Below, piece after piece: positions 33,821 through 46,866 of a stretch of DNA of 64,000 nt. The notes under the pieces are model-generated. The model worked only from the letters and a program-made list of their open reading frames with translations. It ran no database searches and was not told where the DNA came from. How positions within the stretch are numbered: the first letter of the stretch is position 1; every line of letters starts with the position of its first letter. The stretch comes from Ceratothoa steindachneri. Its lineage: Eukaryota; Arthropoda; Malacostraca; Isopoda; Cymothoidae. The stretch spans positions 144,393,521-144,457,520 of the forward strand of contig OZ018329.1 of assembly GCA_963969495.1 (NCBI GenBank). The letters run 5' to 3'. The position numbers and the translations under genes are program-made.

Positions 33821-36269
33821 TAATCGTGGAAAAGAATAGTGCTCCATAGGCAGGAATAGAGTGGTATGCTAATGTTATTAATTGGCAGGACTCTCCCAAA
33901 CTTTACACTACATTTCACCTAAATGTTTTTTGTAACAATCTGATAATAATTATGTGTCCTATTAAAAATAGGGAAACTAATTTTACCATGTGAGAATAGG
34001 GAACCAAATTTGCCATGTCAATAATAGCAACCTGTAAAGGCAAATTGAGGAACTAAGTTCCTTCAGCCCCAAAACAAGACATAAATAGGTCCACAGGAAG
34101 GCGCTTAGATATCTACGAGGGTATAATAATACAAAGAAGGATTTAATTGTATTAAATAAATACGATGCACAAAAGGGTCACATTAAATACAATGTAAACC
34201 TGTCGAATAAATACAATGCACAAACACGTGCATTAAATTTGTCGCAGAATTAAATCACCAACGACAAAACGTCGTGACAAAATAAGCACTGCTACTCCGG
34301 ACAATCGGTACAGGAACGGAATATACCCCCCTCCCCTCCGTCGTACGTCCTTTATAAATAGCTGCAGCTCTTAATAACGAGAACATAAGAATTTCTACAT
34401 TTTATTATAATGGCTAATGAATTTTTACCTCGATACTTAAAACTTAACATTTTCTTAATAATGATACTAAATAATATAATCAACTCCTTTTATCCCTTAA
34501 AATCTCATTAAAAAAATAACCAAATTTCTTTTATTGCAATAATATAATTATTTCACGCAATGCCGATGGCTTTATCTCCTAAGATTGAAATAAATTGCCT
34601 CGACCTTTTCTCTAAATATAGTTACGGCGATGGTCTTTGCTAAATTCGAATCATGTGTCTGCTCATTTAAAAAAATAGTGTAGTAGTTCGTATTCTTCCA
34701 ATTCATGCCACCACAATTCCAATAGTTTAAAGAATGTCTTCGATATACACCTTTGCCTTGTTATAATATTCATTCCTGTAGTGGAGAAATCCAATGTTTT
34801 CCTGTCTAAACTCGTTTGACGCCGCAATTCAAATAAAAGTAATTTCGAGGAATATTATAAGTTCTTCTTTTAAGTTCTATCATCAAGCCTAACATTTATT
34901 TAAATGATATGTGCATCCAGATATTAGCGATCGTCACATATATTATACTCTAGAATTTCGTTAGTGATACATTCTTTAAAAGAATCAAAGGATTTGACTA
35001 TATTTCCTACATTTCTTTATCAGTATCTCCCCCTACGTGTATGATATCTACAACCCAATTCTTCCAGGCTTCAGTTAGTCTTGTCAGAATCTGGATCACA
35101 AAATATTATGAGATTTAATTGATTTGTGTGATTCACAAATAAAAGTGATATAGGCCAATTAATACATGCTCAAGAAATAAAGAAAGAAGAAGGAATAGGA
35201 GATAGATGAAGAAATGGGATGAATGAAGAGAAATAACAAGAATAAATAAAATCTGATTAACTTTTCAAACAACAAACAGCAATCCTGAGGATATGAAATA
35301 GCGTCTTGCAGCAGGGGGGCTCTGCTTCGAGGCTTGGGTGAAAAATCGGAGTTGGAATCTTGAAGTTGGATACTTCTGTAGAACTTCGGCCAAAGAGATA
35401 AATTATTCACAACTTGCCACGCATAAGAAATTAAATAATTAAGCTTTAATTGTGTCATTCCTCAAATGACACCCCCGTCCCTGTGTGCTTACACAATTAA
35501 AATATGCATGCAAGTTTTGAGTCAGCTACACACACAGATATACACAATGATGAGGACACGCACACACATGGTAAGACGGGAGACAATCTCGCATTGGAAC
35601 AGAGAAGACAATGGAAACGAATGAGTTGAAGACGTTTCCTATTTATTCAAACGATCTTTGAATTCCACAAAGTCAGACAGAGGAATTAAAGGAAATTGAA
35701 GTAACAGATGAGGCCGTTTTTGCTCAGTAGAGACAGAGTAGAGAGAAGAAGAGACAAATGTAGAACAGAGTAGATAAAGAGAAAATTGGACTACCGAAAA
35801 GAGCTATGGATGGACGATTTCAGTAATTCACCTCATCAGAGTTGAATATTTATGCAAAGGAAATTTATTATAAGTAAGAATAAGTTCGTACAAAGACTAT
35901 AGACATTAAAAAGTACCAAATTGAATGAATCCTATAGAAAAAAAGGAGAGAAATCTAATTTACAGATGGATACACAGGTCAGAACAAAGCTAAGAATTTA
36001 CATATGATTGCAGCCATATTTAGATCTAATCAGATTTATTAACATTTCAACAACTCCCAGCACAGAAAACCCCAGACCATAATTTAGCCATCAATCGGCA
36101 TCAAATCGACTAAAATGTAGGGAAAATATCAAAACTCACACAAAACTCCCCTATTTATCCCTAGATACATGTCAATTTAAGCTTCCTCCTCAGATGACTT
36201 CGTTATAATATTGTGATTATTAAAAGAAGTCTCCTGACCAGCAGCTTTCATGTCCAAGGGATTAAACAG
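33821..36269. other. AT-rich stretch without a supported gene
   Basis: No coding region supported. A short tandem duplication (AATAAATACGATGCACAAA against AATAAATACAATGCACAAA) lies at about 34155-34225. The rest is low-complexity AT-rich DNA. Confidence 0.45.
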
Positions 36270-37814
36270 GACTGCCATTACCCCAAATGTAGCTTAACTA
36301 TCATTCCCCAAATTTTAAAAAACATTTATATTTTCTTTTTTTCATTCGTTTACAAAATTTAAATGATAGAAATAATTATTCTAACATTTAAATTATTTCA
36401 GGTTTCTTAAGAAGTCAACATATCAAAAATAATAAGAAAAACTGCATTCTTCCGCTCCATCCACATTGCTCTCTGGTCTCGTTCTTGTAGGAGGTGAGTT
36501 TCAATCTCTGGAGCTTTGCTATTCGATTAAAGGGGTAAAATGATGACAAATAAGGGTTGAATGAATGATATTGTGCAATTCTAATCTATTTTATAATATC
36601 TTTTCGCCAAATAAAAGTTGCAATCTTTTTCAATTTCAAAAATGGTTATTTCCAAAGAAAGAAGTGTAACCAATGTTTCTCTGCACTAAAGTGATCTGAA
36701 ATGCAAGTTGATAGTTGTTATGATAATGCTATCAAAGAGCATCATATGTGAGATCATCAATGACTTTTAAAAGACTGGTTACTCTCTTGTGGAGGAGTAT
36801 TCTGAAGGACCAATTACTTAAAATGAACGCCAAGATCGCCTCCTGGAAAGGGCCTAGCTCAAAGTTAGTTGGCTTGCTTCCACTGGCAAGCTTGGGCACG
36901 AAAGCAAAGAAGCAAGTGGGAACATTTCTGTGCATAAAGTGAAGGAGAGTAACTTCGACAACGATGTTTAGTCGAGAATGAATGCGAAGAAGCTAAATCT
37001 TACCAAGGAGAACTTTACGGATAGGCTCCACTTTTATACGAAATAAAAAGAATGGAATGCTGGAGACTGAAGCGAAGTGATATTTACTGATGAAGTTTCT
37101 TTCCGCTTGTTTGGAGCTTTAGGATTATCCTTCGTTCGAAGAAGTAATTAAGGGTAGCGCTTTCACGAGTCCAGTGTTGTTTTCATGGAGCACTTTCCAT
37201 GTCTGAGGCTGCTCTCATCTGAGGGAACTGAGGGCTACTAATAATTCTGCAAAAGAATACTGATATTAAATCAAAATAGTACCAAACTCTTCTTCATTAG
37301 CACATTTTTCCTACAGTTCAGAACCAATATGTAGATAATAACTGTCTTTTGCAGCAAAAAGAAACAGCAAAAGAAAAAACTAAGTTTTTGGCTGAAAAAT
37401 AACATCGAACTTTTGTGAACTTGGCTCGCAAATTTGCCCGATTTCAACTTAAGAGAGAATTTGGGACTGATAACCAAAATAGCTTTAATAAACAAAAGCC
37501 ATTCAATTGTGAGCGGTGGAGGCGCCTATTGAACGAGAGTGGAGCATTCGTAGTCAAGATACCATTACAAATTTGGTCTCTAGCATGCCAAAACGAATTG
37601 AAACACTACTAAAGAACAAGGGACACCATTGTGAATATTAACTGCTCGCATCATTTCACCCTATTGATAAAATATGTTTGCGCTCTAAATCTTTGTCTAT
37701 TTCCCCTTCAAATTACAATACGAACATACTAAAACAAACTGTAACGTTTGATTCGTTCCATTAATTTTCGTCTATGGAAAAGTAGTGTAGTGTCAAAACT
37801 TTTGGCCATGACTG
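36270..37814 (+). mobile_element. Decayed Tc1-like DNA transposon, copy B
   Basis: Same family as 32400-33818. The 5' non-coding part (GGTTT.TTAAGAAG.CA.., CTTCCGCTCCATCCACATTGC, GCTTTGCTATTCGATTAAAG) runs parallel with copy A. The right end GTCAAAACTTTTGGCCATGACTGA (to about 37814) matches copy A's terminal repeat. The left terminal repeat is too diverged to fix, so 36270 is approximate. Confidence 0.65.
36640..37640 (+). pseudogene. Tc1-like transposase relic, copy B
   Basis: The NAKIASWKGPSSKLVG and KLNLTKENFTD segments, a TDEVSFRLF catalytic-region counterpart (about 37085) and a later ..LARKFARFQLKREFGT segment (about 37415) parallel copy A. Frame changes and stops occur every 50-150 bases. 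It is more decayed than copy A. Confidence 0.6.
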
Positions 37815-40067
37815 AGATTTATACTCGGGGCGTCGTCATTTCTCGACGCGATTTTCATTTCTCGCTCGAAAGTTGCTCCGATCCTCAATTCCAAACTCGT
37901 CTCTGTAGCGTTCAATTGGTCGTCCATCCCTTTGATGCCCTTGTGGTTGGTGGCTTGTGGTTTTATTAGTTCTTGTAATCTCTTAAAAGGCTACTTAAAC
38001 TCTATATCCTGATACCCTCGTCCTTTAGGAATTTGTCCAGGACCATTCGGGTCCCACCCAACCGCCACCCTCTTCAGTGTCAAAGAATTTTGCTACTCGA
38101 TTCTCATTGCATATTTTCTCCAATTCCCGTTTTTATTTTCATTCCTCCTTCTTCTCGTTTCATTCCACTCATGTTTACGATTTTCTTGTCCTCGTCTTTT
38201 GTTTGTCATCTTTTCATTCATTACTTGATCTGCAGAAGATCTTCCACACATGACTGTGGTGGCATGAGAGTTGCGCCCCATCCGGATTCCTATCCTAATC
38301 TAGTTGGAGTCAGCGTCGGCCATGCATTTTTACTTATCCTAATTTCACCATTTTCTTGACCTGAGATGCACTTGTTGGTTTTTTTTTTATTCTTTCCATA
38401 GGAAGGGTAATAATGCTCCTCGATTTGTAGGGGCAGTTTATACTCGATAAACTGAGGATTTTTTTTCAAGGATTGATTAAGTAAAATCCGTATAATCCAA
38501 CAGCGGCATCGGGGAAAAAAGGTTTTAGAGATTAACGTCGACTTTTGCCCTATTTCTTCCCTTGGTGATTTAACTCAAAATATCCTCCACTAAAAAAGTT
38601 AGTCATTTTTATTCTTTATTAATCCTTTAAAATGTATCTTTATTCTTATGAAAAGCATCTATTAAAGTCATCTTGTCTTAAGAAATCTATTTAGCAATTT
38701 TGAATAAAAATGGGTACAAATTTTTTTATTTCTGGATTTTTAGGAATTATGGAAAAAGATTCTGATCAAATTTCGAATAATTAATTCGTAAAATTGAATG
38801 AATCAAGTGCAATTAACTCATTCACCAATATATTCGCACCTAATATTTCCATATATTTTTGCTTTTAATTAAAACATTATTTTGATTCTGACAATATAAC
38901 TGGTATTAGATGAAAAGTTCTGGAATCTTAGGATACCCGGAAGAACTTGAAGGCTTTGAAGCGTTTTGTCTTGACTGCACAGCTATATTAGGTAACGATG
39001 GTCCAGCTGAAGTCAAGTCAGTTAGTCTGGCAACGAGCTAAACAAATTTCAATTTAAGTCAATCAGTCACTGATTAAAAATTGAAATATACGAACTGAAT
39101 TTCTATTTCAAGTTCAGTACCTGATTCCAATGTTGAAATAAAAGTTCATTTCTCACATACCTTTTATTCTATTATCTGTTCACCATGTTAACTACTTTAC
39201 TAAGTGAGTCAGTCAGGGATAAGAAAGAGTTGACGTATTTGGTGAAATTGTGTCTGATTCTGGACATCAAATATGCAATATTCAGGACACTAAATTTGTA
39301 GCCATCACTGGCACTAAAATATATGGCAGGAGGATCTATTTGCTTTGATTCCGGCTCCGAGTGAAATTTGAGGACCATTAATGTATATATATACTCTTTT
39401 ACTCTGGAAGATTGCAAGAAAAGAGATTGGATTTTGTGTTTTATTACGAAAAATAATTAATTGATCGATATTAAATAAAGCTGCGAAACATAATAGAAAA
39501 TAAAAAGATGGACTGCATTCATTGAGAATTGCTACTGTGTTTAAATCGCTTTGAATGCACTGAATTTATACGTTTCACCTTAGGCAACGAGAAAACACTA
39601 ATCAAATTCAAATTGCTATTTATGCCTTTCACCTTAAGGTTAAAGTTTGTGAAAAGACAAAGTGAAGTGAATTGTATGGAAAGTTCGATGGGGTTAGGAA
39701 ATGCGAATGTAAAGCTTGCTGGTGAAATGGCTTGGATGTGAAATCGACTTCGCGGAGAGGTTCTCGACCATTAATAGATGAGTGAATTGTTTGGGTGTTC
39801 ACTTTGACCTTGTAATAAAACGGGGAGGTCCTGGTCGCCAGAGTGGATGGGCCCATTCAGTCTGGTTGTTCAGCACTGGTTTGTGCAATGGTTCTTGGAG
39901 ATACGAAAGGGAGGCTCAGCTCAGAGTGCCTTTTTGAAGTGAGACTTCGTTGTGGCCACGGCAGGCAGTCAAGCAGTAGGAACTCTGCATTACCTGAAGA
40001 GTTTCCGACCAAAGGATAGGAACCAAACAGAGTGGTTCTTTTTTATGTTTTAATTATTACTTCAGCT
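37815..40067. other. Stretch without a supported gene
   Basis: The frames at 38033-38359 and 39172-39417 have no recognisable motif. The 39740-40030 part is less AT-rich but unidentified. It ends at the target duplication of the hAT-like element. Confidence 0.45.
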
Positions 40068-40257
40068 CAGGCGCAGATTCAGCGGGGGGTTAGGGGGATG
40101 AAGCCCCCAATTTCAAACCCCTTTACGCTTATATTCTTTTTTTAAGCCATACTTGTATTCTGCTATTCAGAAAGAGTTATGTACTAATATAGAATATATA
40201 GAAAAGTTTTTTAAACCGTGGCGATCGAAGGTACCTTATATGAAACATGTATAAATA

Positions 40258-41509
40258 TATCGTCGACCAGAAAGTCCTGACTTACTTAGGAAGCGGAAAG
40301 AAAACTAACAAAATTTTCGGAACAACACCAACATTTATTCTTCAAAATAAAGCCCATCACTTTCTACGATCTTATCCTAACGATCAGCCATCTTCTGAAT
40401 CTGTCTCAGATGCCAGTCAGCTTTCAATAAAAAACTATAAACAAGTTTCCTTCACTCCATCAAAGGTTTTGAAACGCTGAACGTTGAGAAGGTCTGCCAT
40501 TGGACGGAATAAGCCATAGTCACTCGGTGCAGCACCGGAACTAAAAGGTAGATGTGAAACGATCTTAAAACAGCAATCCATCTGTAGGAACTTCTCCATA
40601 GTCAAACTGGCGGTGTGTTTCCTCGCATAGTCTTGTTAAAACAAAGCCTGACCTCGATTGATCAAAGCAGGATACTCCTTCTTTAGTTTCCCGTACATGC
40701 GGTCTAGAGGCTGGCAATATAGTTAACCGTTAATGGCGCAACCATGAGGAACAAACTAGAAATGCAGTACTCCTTGAAAATTACACCAGACATAGATCAT
40801 GTCCTTCTTGTCAGACTGTTGCCGATTGTTCACCCTCGGATTCCATTTCATCTCCCAATTATGATTAAGCAAGTAGACCTACTTCTAATCTGATGTGGCA
40901 ATTCGTCTCCAGCATCCGTCGTCCATTGGGTTATTGAGAAATTGGCTACAAATCTTTACTTTATGGACTTCTTGTGAACAAAATCCACTTGATGCAATCG
41001 GTTCAGAACAGTCTAAGAGATGACACTCCAGCAACATTCGCAAGATCACGCCTGCTTGTAGAAGTTCAACTTTCAATGTTGCCACTAAAACCTCGCTGTC
41101 AAAGGTTGATGGACGGCCGGTACGTGGTTGATCGGCAAGGCAAAGACCACCAGAGTTGAAACGTCTGTACCACCTTGAGACCTTTGCCTTTTCCTTCACT
41201 ATCGCAAATTTCCTTCGGGGCAACTCTTGTAGAAATATTTTGCCTGTAACAATAGCGAATCAAAACTCAAATTCCACTTCCTTCCAAACTCATTTCTGTC
41301 AAGTGTGGCTTACACAAAGAGAAATAAACTGTCCAGGATCAACAAAAAACAGCAGCGTACGGAGGCTGGTAGTAAAATGATTAAGGTTAACTTAACCTAA
41401 TGTAGTCGAATGAGTAAGGCTAACACAACTAAAATTTGGTGTTGCTCCATAAGATTTTCTTTTTCCTTTCCGCTTCCTGAACTAATCAGGACTTTTTGAC
41501 TAACCATAT
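40258..41509 (-). mobile_element. Decayed mariner-type element nested in the hAT-like element
   Basis: Terminal inverted repeats of about 60 bases are clear. The left AGAAAGTCCTGACTTACTTA and AGGAAGCGGAAAG match the reverse complement of the right end (AAAAAGTCCTGATTAGTTC, AGGAAGCGGAAAG), and both run on to CAACACCA. TATA flanks both ends, compatible with TA insertion. The length of 1.25 kb is standard for mariner. Confidence 0.78.
40440..41260 (-). pseudogene. mariner transposase relic
   Basis: Minus strand, N to C: the HTH segment SRWYRRFNSGGLCLADQPRTGRPSTFDSEV-type block (41223-41080) is recognisable. A CSQFLNNPMDDG.RRIATSD stretch follows, close to the first catalytic position. The strongest piece is SSGAAPSDYGLFRPMADL (about 40540-40485), a counterpart of the YSPDLAPSDYHLFRSL block. 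Frames are broken repeatedly and the DD34D residues cannot all be placed, so the transposase is dead. The frame start near 41223 is TTG, not a real start. Confidence 0.75.
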
Positions 41510-41817
41510 AACAGGTAAATCTCAAAAAATAATTAGTATATTCAGTATTATGCGTTAACTGATTTCCCTAAACTGCAATAAACCAAAATTCCTAATTTTA
41601 TGATTTGTTTAAAAAAATCGGATTTGAGAATTAGGCTCACTACTGTGTGAGATACTTTCATTTATCAATGATGTGTAAGATAACTATTATTAATGATCAA
41701 TGCTGTCTAAGATAACCATTAATAATTACCAACTCTCTTTTCTCAGACTACTCAGAGGGACGAATTCCGGTTATTCCCCTCCCAAAGTTTCATCATGGAT
41801 CCGCCACTGCTTTAGCT

Positions 41818-44800
41818 GAACTCCTTAGACAAATTTACAGCTTTCGAAAGAACCGATATCAAAGTACTACTAGGTGGTTTACAACAATGTCCTATTTATA
41901 TATATGACAATTCTGGAACTATTTTGAGCCAAAATAAAGTTATACTTTTTATTACAAAGGGACTTTTTTCTAATTGAATTTTACTGCGCCTGCGCTAGGA
42001 GAACGTCAAAATGGAAAAGCCAACTAAAACCTATTAGGTTGGTGCACGAGCCTTTTCTTTCTACCGGAGCCATTCGCACATTGAGAGTAAAAAAAGAATC
42101 AGAGAGGATTCGTTGATATGGTTCTTAGAACGGATGTGAACATTAGTGAGAGGAAATCTCTTAGCTAGTTGGATAGATCGGGGAAAAGGGTTGGATACAC
42201 CATCACAGGGAAACGTGCCTTCAAAGAAGAGGGCATTCAATCTAAGCGAACTTCTTATTCAGCAAGTGGAGGGCAAGACATGACCACAAGAAATTAAAAG
42301 ACGAATTTTTGTAAAGGGGGGGGGGGACTCGTACGACTTGCTCCTAAATAGTGCGGAATTTAGAGTAAACAATGGTTTTAGGGGACTGAAATCCTTTGGC
42401 TTCTTAGTAAGGGTGAAGTATGTATATATAGACTTATACACACATATACAGTTATATTTTAAATTCACCTAGGGTGATCATTTTAAGTGTACAGATATAT
42501 ATATAGATTATAACTTTAAAGTTCGTAATAAAATGCTGGAGGCGGGTCTGTCATGAAATTAGTCACCTTTTATTGTATTTAATTTACTCTAGTTGTTTAT
42601 TTGCTTTACATATTTCATTAATAATAATTTCTCAAATTTTATTAACGCTCCCTAGGTAAATGGAGCACATATATATTTGAATATAGATGACGATTAACAT
42701 GGTTCAAAACTAGAAGGAATGTGTCAGATGCGGCCTAGTCTTCCGGCGTGTAGCTAATGGATGAACTCTGACATCTAAACTGCTCTGAATTCAAAAGATT
42801 TCTCTCTACAATATGGTATTATTCCTCTCCAAGTTACGTGAGTCTGGCATCTCCCCTCTTTGGAGAAGAATTCTGTTCCCAAGCGAGTTTAGTTCCGGCA
42901 GAAAGAGAAAGGAGGTTATGAGTGCTTTTATCTGGCGAGGCAAAGAGAATGTTGGACTCGTCCTATCGCTCGCTTCAGCAGCAGGAGTAAGCTCGGCCAG
43001 AAGTTACATCAATCTCACGGAGAGGCTCATGTAGGAAAAGGCGAGGGCTGTTGTGCAACATAAACTCTAATAGCCATGTGGGACAAAATTTGATTTTTTT
43101 AAATCATCCATGACAACGAGCCGCCTTATAGCTAACTTCATTTTTAATACCCAAAGTAACAATGTGCTAATTAGTACCAAAGTAGTCAATATTTTGATTT
43201 TTTTAAGTGGATATCTTTACTCTTTTTTGTCAGTTTCTAACTATTTTAAGCAATATTAGTTAAATTTTAGTCAATATACTTGATTATTGGGGCAATATTC
43301 GTTATATTGGTGTCCAATATTCTTAATATTTTTATTTAATATTCTTGATATTTTAACAATAAAATGAAAAGAAAAATGCATTAAATTACAAACGGCAACT
43401 TTGCTTCGATCTTAGAACTCGAGAGAGTGCGAAAATTGTACCCTGTAATACACTACTGTAGTTGATATAAAGAAAATTGCGTGCCCTTCGAACCCCACAG
43501 CTCATTAGGAGATTTACCTTAAATGTGGATGATAGAGAGTTTCTATAGTGTTGCTCACTCTCCCTGCTCCGAACGATACAAGTAGTCTCTTCTAAGAAGT
43601 AGGGCAGCGAAAGAGTTCGTGGATGAGAAGGACAAAGTTTTATTAACAATAGTTATTGGGGCAGGTAAGGCATATTCAATGCCAAATATGCCTTTGAAAT
43701 GGATTCGTACCACAGAGAACTGATACCTGCAAATCTGAACAATCTTCTTCGTGTTTTAGGATGACCTTTTTTAATTCAATGGACAACAAACGAGGGCATT
43801 ACCAGTCGAAGGTTTGGAAGCGGAGATGGGTGAAGAAAGAGACAAAAATAGAGGAAGGATAAATGGGTGGAAGATATATAGTCCTTCCGTTAGGCATTGG
43901 GGAAAGAAGGGCTAGCCATTCACCAGATGTTAGCTACAACATGGTAACCTAACACCTCCATGAAAGCTTAGCATCGGGAACGAATTGATGAGAGTTACGT
44001 ACCTTCTTGTTATTTAACACATTGCGTAGTGCACCATGTGTTTTGTGCTCAATTCAAGGACTGTTGAAAGAGGAATTAAATTTCCCACGATAACACCATT
44101 ATTCCCACATTCGTTATTTTTTTCCCACGATCTGTCCTTTACCCAGACGACCGGTCCTTTTTTAAAGAGAAAAATCTCTTTTATCAATAATTTTGTATAA
44201 CTTGGAAATTTGGGTGAGAAAAATTTCCGCAAAAGATTTACTTCATTTTAGCCTTGGTTTTATTTAAATTTGCTCTCGGAGATTACATTAAATTTTTTGC
44301 ATATTCGATATTTTTTCATTCTCAAAATTTGGAAAATATAATTCAGTTTAATATTATAACTGAGGTGATAATGCAAATAACGCTGCTATATTATGGTTGA
44401 ATAAATCACCACAGATTTTTAGAGGATTGACTGAATGACTAATAACATTTTGGGGTTGTTTAAAATTATCTGAGAAGAGCGTTAAAAAAAATAATGACAG
44501 CTTTAATTAAACCTTAGATCTATGTTTGGATGGAACTTCCTCTAAAGCTGGCCAAACTTTTGCATGTTTTTGAAACACCCCTCCCTTTTTTCGAAAAGTT
44601 TTCACTAAGATGACCATTTTGTCTGTTAAATTGTTTCCCAGATGATTTGTTTATTGGTATCCTATTTAAATTTATTGTAGGTTTGGTTTAGTATTGTAAA
44701 GTAATTTCTGGAACTAATTTTTCCCATTTAAGGGATTTATTTTTATTTCTTCGATATGTTTTATCGACTCATAAGATAGAAGGGGAAATTTTGGGCCGGG

Positions 44801-46756
44801 CGGCGCTTTTAAGTGAGTGTTATTTTGCCCCAAGGCCAGATGTTTTTGTAGGACAAATTGAAAACAACCTGGCAAATTTGTTACTAATATTTTGAGTCAC
44901 TATTATAATTAAAAAGATTCATTTACCCAAAAGTTTACAGTCTCTCAAAGTTTACGATTTTATCCCAAAATATGAGTTTGTAGATGGTAATTGGGTTCAA
45001 CCCAAATATACATTTTGCTTTCATATTCAATTAATTTTACTCTCACAATCCTCAGGTAGTTTTAATTATGGTAGACAATCAATTATATTCCAATTATTTT
45101 AAAAAGGTGAACAGAGAAATGCTTCGCAATCTTATGCTTCTTGGTTAATCCAATTATTAAATTAAAAATCAGATGTTATTTACCAACTAATTAATGAGGC
45201 AGTATATCAGTATCGGATTCCCTCTGATACGCCCCTGTGGCTTAAGTCGTCATCCATGGAATGGTGGCATCTTATAAACGAATCATCCACTAGGTTCCAC
45301 ATTCTGTTTAAACCAATGAAATTAAATGCAAATAAAGGCTCTGTAGTAATCGGACTAAGTAATAGGTAAGCTACTGGCACCAAATTGATGGATTTAATAG
45401 GCCCAGCAAACACCTCCACAAAATGGATGCACGGCAGTTTTATTAATTCCCAGCATACTCGATTCATATAAATATAAAAAAAATGGAATAAGGAATTGAG
45501 AATGCATAGATTAATTTGCATCTATCAATTTGAATACAAAATAAGTAATTTAATATATTTGTTAATGGTCAGAATCATTTGTGTGAATAAGACAAGGCGT
45601 AAGTAAATTGTAATCCAAAGCCGTTTAAAACTCCGACCAGGGTTGGAACTAATATGCCCCGACGACAAAGGTTTGTCCTGCAGGGAAGTGTAGGCCATGA
45701 CACACTGGAAATGAAACCGTATATATAGGCCAGCAATGAAAGGAATACAAGAGTTAAGAATTGAGCATTATAATTGTTGTTAAATAGTGTTATACCCGCA
45801 TTATCGTTTACAGAACCCTTTTATATTCTCCAAGTCTTGTCACTCCAGAATTTAATATTTCGCGTTGAATATATATAGACTGCAAGTTGCACTCAAAGGC
45901 CAATATTAGAATAAAGTATATTTTTGCAAAGTCCTTCTTTACCTTTGGTAATCTCAGCCCCCCAAAAAACACTATGAAGAATTCATCTTTGGAATTAGAT
46001 ACTTAATTCATCTTCACCATATACTGTTCACCCCTATTAACTGGTATTGATATAAACTTTTACTCCCCCTCCCCCCTAGCTCTTGTAGAGAACGACTTTT
46101 TATTATAGCAATAAAAAATCGTCCTTGTCAACATTAAACAGAAAAGCCTCTTACGATAAATATCTACCCCTATACGATCAGAACAAAGCTAGAATAGATG
46201 GAATTATTAATTAAACTTAGTTTTTATCAGAAAAGTGAAATAAAGAGTGACTTAAATGATAAAATTCTGTCCAAATCAATACTTATTTGAAAGATTTTGT
46301 ACACAAGTTTCAATATAATTTCCTTAATTTTAAAAAATGCGTTGAAGTATTTGTAAACAGATGTTGACATTTTGCTTCTTGAGAATATTATAGGAAACAT
46401 ATTTTTGTTATACTAAAATAATTAAGCAAAGAAGATTCTCATGTTTTATTCTGTTTAGGGAAGAGTTCTGTTCACATTTTCTGAAAGTTACCATTGAGCT
46501 TATGCTACCAAACTGGCAATTAAAAGGAATGTATAATCATCACTAAATATTAATGGCATCTTAATTATTGTACATCAGTGATTATTACGGCGGTGGACCA
46601 TTGACTGGTACTGATATCCGAGTCTTTGGCTGCTGGTTCTTCGGGTGATTTCAGAAGCTAACATTTCATTCATTTCTGAGAGTCTAACTATGGAAAAGAG
46701 CTGATGTGATCTATCAACTGAAAAAGAGTGGATCGCTCTTGTAGGATCTTAGAATT

Positions 46757-46758
<2 letters not shown>
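41818..46758. other. AT-rich stretch without a supported gene
   Basis: A mariner-like terminus is noted separately at 42030. Frames at 42813-43034, 43386-43649 and 45207-45521 have no recognisable motif. An unusually GC-rich word (GGGCCGGGCGGCGC) sits near 44795 and could be a transposon end. Confidence 0.45.
42030..42070 (+). mobile_element. Possible mariner terminus
   Basis: TTAGGTTGGTGCACGAGCCTTT resembles the common mariner terminal repeat (TTAGGTTGGTGCAAAAGT). No matching end or transposase was found nearby, so it is at most a solo end or strongly decayed fragment. Confidence 0.35.
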
Positions 46759-46849
<91 letters not shown>

Positions 46850-46866
46850 TGTATATATATATATAT
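46759..46866. repeat. Long (TA)n microsatellite
   Basis: About 50 TA units with a few interruptions (AATATATATGTATAT near 46842). No Penelope-like tail was recognised on either side. Confidence 0.95.

Larger units (their letters stand above)
40068..41809. mobile_element. Non-autonomous hAT-like element split by a nested mariner
   Basis: The left end CAGGCGCAGATTCAGCGGGG and the right end CCATGATGGATCCGCCACTG-like sequence (reverse-complement start CAGTGGCGGATCCATGATG) form imperfect terminal inverted repeats of a common hAT type. Flanking 8-mers are CTTCAGCT (40060-40067) and CTTTAGCT (41810-41817), a target duplication with one mismatch. Excluding the nested mariner (about 40258-41509), the element is only about 490 bp and contains no transposase. 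Confidence 0.68.

Noticed and set aside
38033..38359. 108-codon frame, possible membrane protein
   Set aside because: It is a phenylalanine/serine-rich translation of a pyrimidine-rich tract with no start context or homology signal.
45207..45521. 104-codon minus-strand frame
   Set aside because: No motif and no codon bias; expected by chance in this length of DNA.
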